From contig CM020509.1 of NCBI GenBank assembly GCA_009823395.1, positions 19,223,501 through 19,287,500 on the forward strand: 64,000 bases of DNA, given 5' to 3'. Origin of the DNA: Thamnaconus septentrionalis (Eukaryota; Chordata; Actinopteri; Tetraodontiformes; Monacanthidae). The notes under the pieces are model-generated. The model worked only from the letters and a program-made list of their open reading frames with translations. It did not search any database and had not been told where the DNA came from. Below, piece after piece: positions 61,101 through 64,000 of the stretch (its first letter is position 1; each line of letters starts with the position of its first letter). Both the position numbers and the translations under genes were made by a program.

Positions 61101-64000
61101 GGGCAACAAGCTGTTTCCATCCCACATTTAAAGCAACAACAAGTGACCGCAGGGTCCTTTCCTTCATGAACGTATATCTGATTATTATTTTTTTTTACCG
61201 AAATGCATCTTGTGAAAATGATTGTCACATGACAAAGTGATTTTCATGGGGGGTGGGGCTGGAAAAAACACAAGCGTCCTCCCTCCAGGAGACAATGAGA
61301 AAATCATGGGAGGCCTAATCTAATAAGAATGGACCATATGTGGAACAGAGATAAGATTTCACGGTGGGAGGGGGCGACTTTAGGGCCAATTCCAGCAGTC
61401 CAGCGTTGACATTTAGACTCACAATGACAAAGTACCGCCGAGAATAATAATAATCGTTGTTTGTGTTGCACTTTTCAAAAGGCAGTTACAAAGCGCTTCT
61501 GCAGTCGATTCGTACATTTAGAAACACTCGACGGTAAATTAGGGAAAAATGTCACCGAGCAAAAAGGAGGGGGGGTTGGCGGCACAAGACAGTAAGGCAT
61601 GCAAATAATAATAATAATAATAATAAAGGGGAGGAGTCAGATCAAAAGACTGAGACTGATTCAGCATCAGAGAGCAGCTGATTAAAGAAAGAAGCTGCAA
61701 GAAGAAGCTGCAGAACAATATTAGTTTACACGTCTGTATGATTTGTACCAAAGACCACATTTTTTTCGTTAAAATATGTGCTTCGTTTCTGAAGCTTGGT
61801 ACACACACACACACACACACACACGGACCAGAGTAGAAGGAGACAGACAGACAGTTTGTCCGTGGACCTGCTGTGGAAAAACGATCACACCTTCCGTCAA
61901 TCAACTCACCAATTCATCACAACTGCCTCAAGTGGCCAGTTCAGAAGCATCAGCCACACAGGGCCGTGCACGTGGTCCTCATGCACGTGTTGTATTACGT
62001 TCAACCAGCTGCACCAATTTAACAAAGATCAAGGAAAAACGTTCACAGAATTGTGCAGTTACAGGAGGGCGCAGGTGACTCGCAGTCGCAGCCGAAACAA
62101 GCGACCACAATTTGTGTCGTGTGATTAATCACATGATTTAATCAAAGGTTGGTGTGTTTATTTTTATTATTAAAATTGCGATTCTGCTTCGATATCTCTG
62201 TTACATTTGATGTCCCCGTGCACATATTGCGGCTGGAAACTCGTAAATACATAAAAATCCCCAACCAGAATGTGAGGAAAAAAGATCTAAAGATCTAAAC
62301 GAATGTCTATTTTCTTTTTGCTGGCAGGAGCACGTTCCATCCGTTTAACAGCAACTTCAATCAATGTTAATGACGTGTACAGGTCTTATTTTTTTTAGTC
62401 ATCATCGACTCGAACCTAAAACCTTCAATAAAATACTTCTTTTCTTGGCGTATTTCTCATTTTCAACTGAAAGCTTCCTTCATAGTCCACGCAACAACAA
62501 GCCAGAACCAAAACTGAAATATTTGCCGTCTCGTGTCGTTTTCTATCACTACTGCCATTAAGCGTAACCGTCACACCAGCACACACCAGCACCTGCTGCC
62601 CTCTTTTAATTTTTATTAGTGTCATTTTGACCCCCGACAGACCCTCCTTGGCAAATACCCACAGGAAGGAGACGAGGGATATATATGGGGGAAAATGACC
62701 GGTGACATCATGATCCATAATCACCTGATCCAATTAAACTCTGGGGTGCCGAGGCATCGTAAAAATGTAATCCTGTGCTTGTTGGGGTTTTTTTTTAAAT
62801 ACAGCCACGACTGCACACATAATTAGCTCAGTCCACGAAGAACAAGACTTTGTGTGTCGGAGCCCTGAAGTCTCAGTGACCGCCGGCTCTCTCCGGCAGG
62901 TTACTGGGATACGGAGGCAGCCTGTGGCGGCCGGGAGCGCCGATCCTGGTTACCAATGAGGCCGGGAAGCTCTGCTGCCCAACATGCGATATGGAGGCCC
63001 AGTGCAGCCTAGGAATTGGAGCTGAAAAGCAGAGGGAAATTACCCTACATGGATTTTATCATCTGCATTTCAATGGCCGTGACAGTGTGGGAGAGATGAG
63101 TCCCTGCTGCAATTTCAGCCCTAATGTTGTTTTAACCTCGAAAAAAAACAAACAACATCTTTTCGCGTTGCTAATTTTGTCGGGCCTCAAAAAACGAAGG
63201 ACTATTTATGATCCGAGACTCACCCAGCGCCTATCTCCGAAGACGGCTGGTCTAAGTTTAGGTATGAGGATAGCTGGGTCCCTGAGATTAGTCTTTAATA
63301 GACGACATGATGTAAAATGCTGTAAAACGTGAGAACAAGCTGGCGGAACACTCTGCTGCTGCTTCATGTTCCAAAATAAATCATCAAGGCCAGAGAATTT
63401 TCACCATTTTATGTCAGGGACTTAATATTAAAGCAACACCGAGCACCTGAAGTGGGGAGAACGGCACTCTTACGTTTGGCACAGTGCCCCCAGCTGGTCG
63501 GGTGTAGAACTATATAGTTATTTATTATCTATTTATCTAGTTAAATTGGTTATGTGAAAGGGACAAACATATTAAAGAATCTCAGTACAAGTACTTGTGT
63601 AAATATGCAAGAGTTTGCATACACATATATATACATATATACATATACATATATATATATATATATATATAAATATATATATGTATGCACCTTCAGCCAC
63701 CTGCCAGGCAACACACCTACAGCCTGTACAGGATGTGGCTGCAGAGTCCCTCAACCAGTCAGCCAACCACACACACACACACACACACACACGCACTGAA
63801 TGAATTATCCTTGATACTTCTTAGTACTGCTTTGAGTCCAAAAAACAACTACAATACCGAGACACATCAGTCCATTACAATGTCAAGCGATGCTTTAAAT
63901 TTAAACATATTCATTCATATTTGTAACTCCAGCCGATGCCAGAACTCTATTTTTTACAGCCGTCCTCATAACCATGAACAGGCACATCATCATCACAGTC
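58159..64000 (-). other. nrg2: nrg2 intron upstream of the Ig exon
   Basis: No exon is seen from 58159 to the right edge. Simple repeats include GAGG-rich DNA at 58160-58225, GT at 58284-58330, (CTG)n at about 59849-59874, (AAT)n at 61605-61627, CA at 61801-61824, (AT)n at 63623-63680 and CA at 63765-63793. A repeat-free block at 62840-63330 stands out as possible conserved non-coding DNA. Confidence 0.5.

Noticed and set aside
58159..64000. A first exon of nrg2 inside the window
   Set aside because: No frame with a start codon, signal or neuregulin N-terminal similarity joins the required phase of the Ig exon acceptor at 58158.

Overview
This is nuclear DNA from a ray-finned (teleost, probably percomorph) fish. 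The genes have compact vertebrate GT-AG exon structures. The window is full of CA/GT, CAG/CTG and GA microsatellites, and it carries small hAT-like and TTAA-flanked DNA elements, a tRNA-derived SINE and a 5'-truncated LINE typical of fish genomes. There is no prokaryotic, plasmid, phage or CRISPR signal.

Five protein-coding genes are recognisable, and four are complete in coding sequence when spliced by eye, with every exon junction in phase. From left to right: 1-5.6 kb is intergenic repeat-rich DNA. fnta (farnesyl/geranylgeranyl transferase alpha subunit, minus strand, 9 exons, 378 aa) lies at 5.77-9.81 kb. aup1 (lipid-droplet/ER ubiquitin-recruiting protein, minus strand, 12 exons, 413 aa) lies at 10.9-18.2 kb. 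ctsf (cathepsin F, plus strand, 14 exons, 473 aa) lies at 19.8-24.65 kb. eif1ad (plus strand, 4 coding exons, 173 aa, one GC-AG intron) lies at 26.27-27.66 kb. A transposon-rich spacer fills 28-31 kb. From about 31 to 64 kb is the 3' two thirds of a neuregulin-2 type gene (nrg2, minus strand): probable 3' UTR, cytoplasmic-tail exons, transmembrane exon, split EGF domain and Ig domain. Its first exon(s) lie beyond the right edge.

The five genes are not one pathway. fnta prenylates cytosolic CaaX proteins, aup1 works in ER-associated degradation and lipid droplets, ctsf is a lysosomal protease, eif1ad is a small nuclear eIF1A-like protein, and nrg2 is an ErbB ligand precursor. ctsf and eif1ad are also near neighbours in human (11q13), so that pair looks like ancestral synteny.

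I found no clear novel biological system. The points most worth checking are: the final nrg2 exon, whose conserved C-terminal motifs lie in three different frames; the GC-AG intron of eif1ad; a CAG/CTG-repeat cluster that includes a polyalanine run inside fnta; a decayed hAT element with antisense transposase remnants; a 1.4 kb inverted-terminal element with internal repeats; a 154-bp-period polypurine tract in an nrg2 intron; and several repeat-free blocks in nrg2 introns that look like conserved regulatory DNA.
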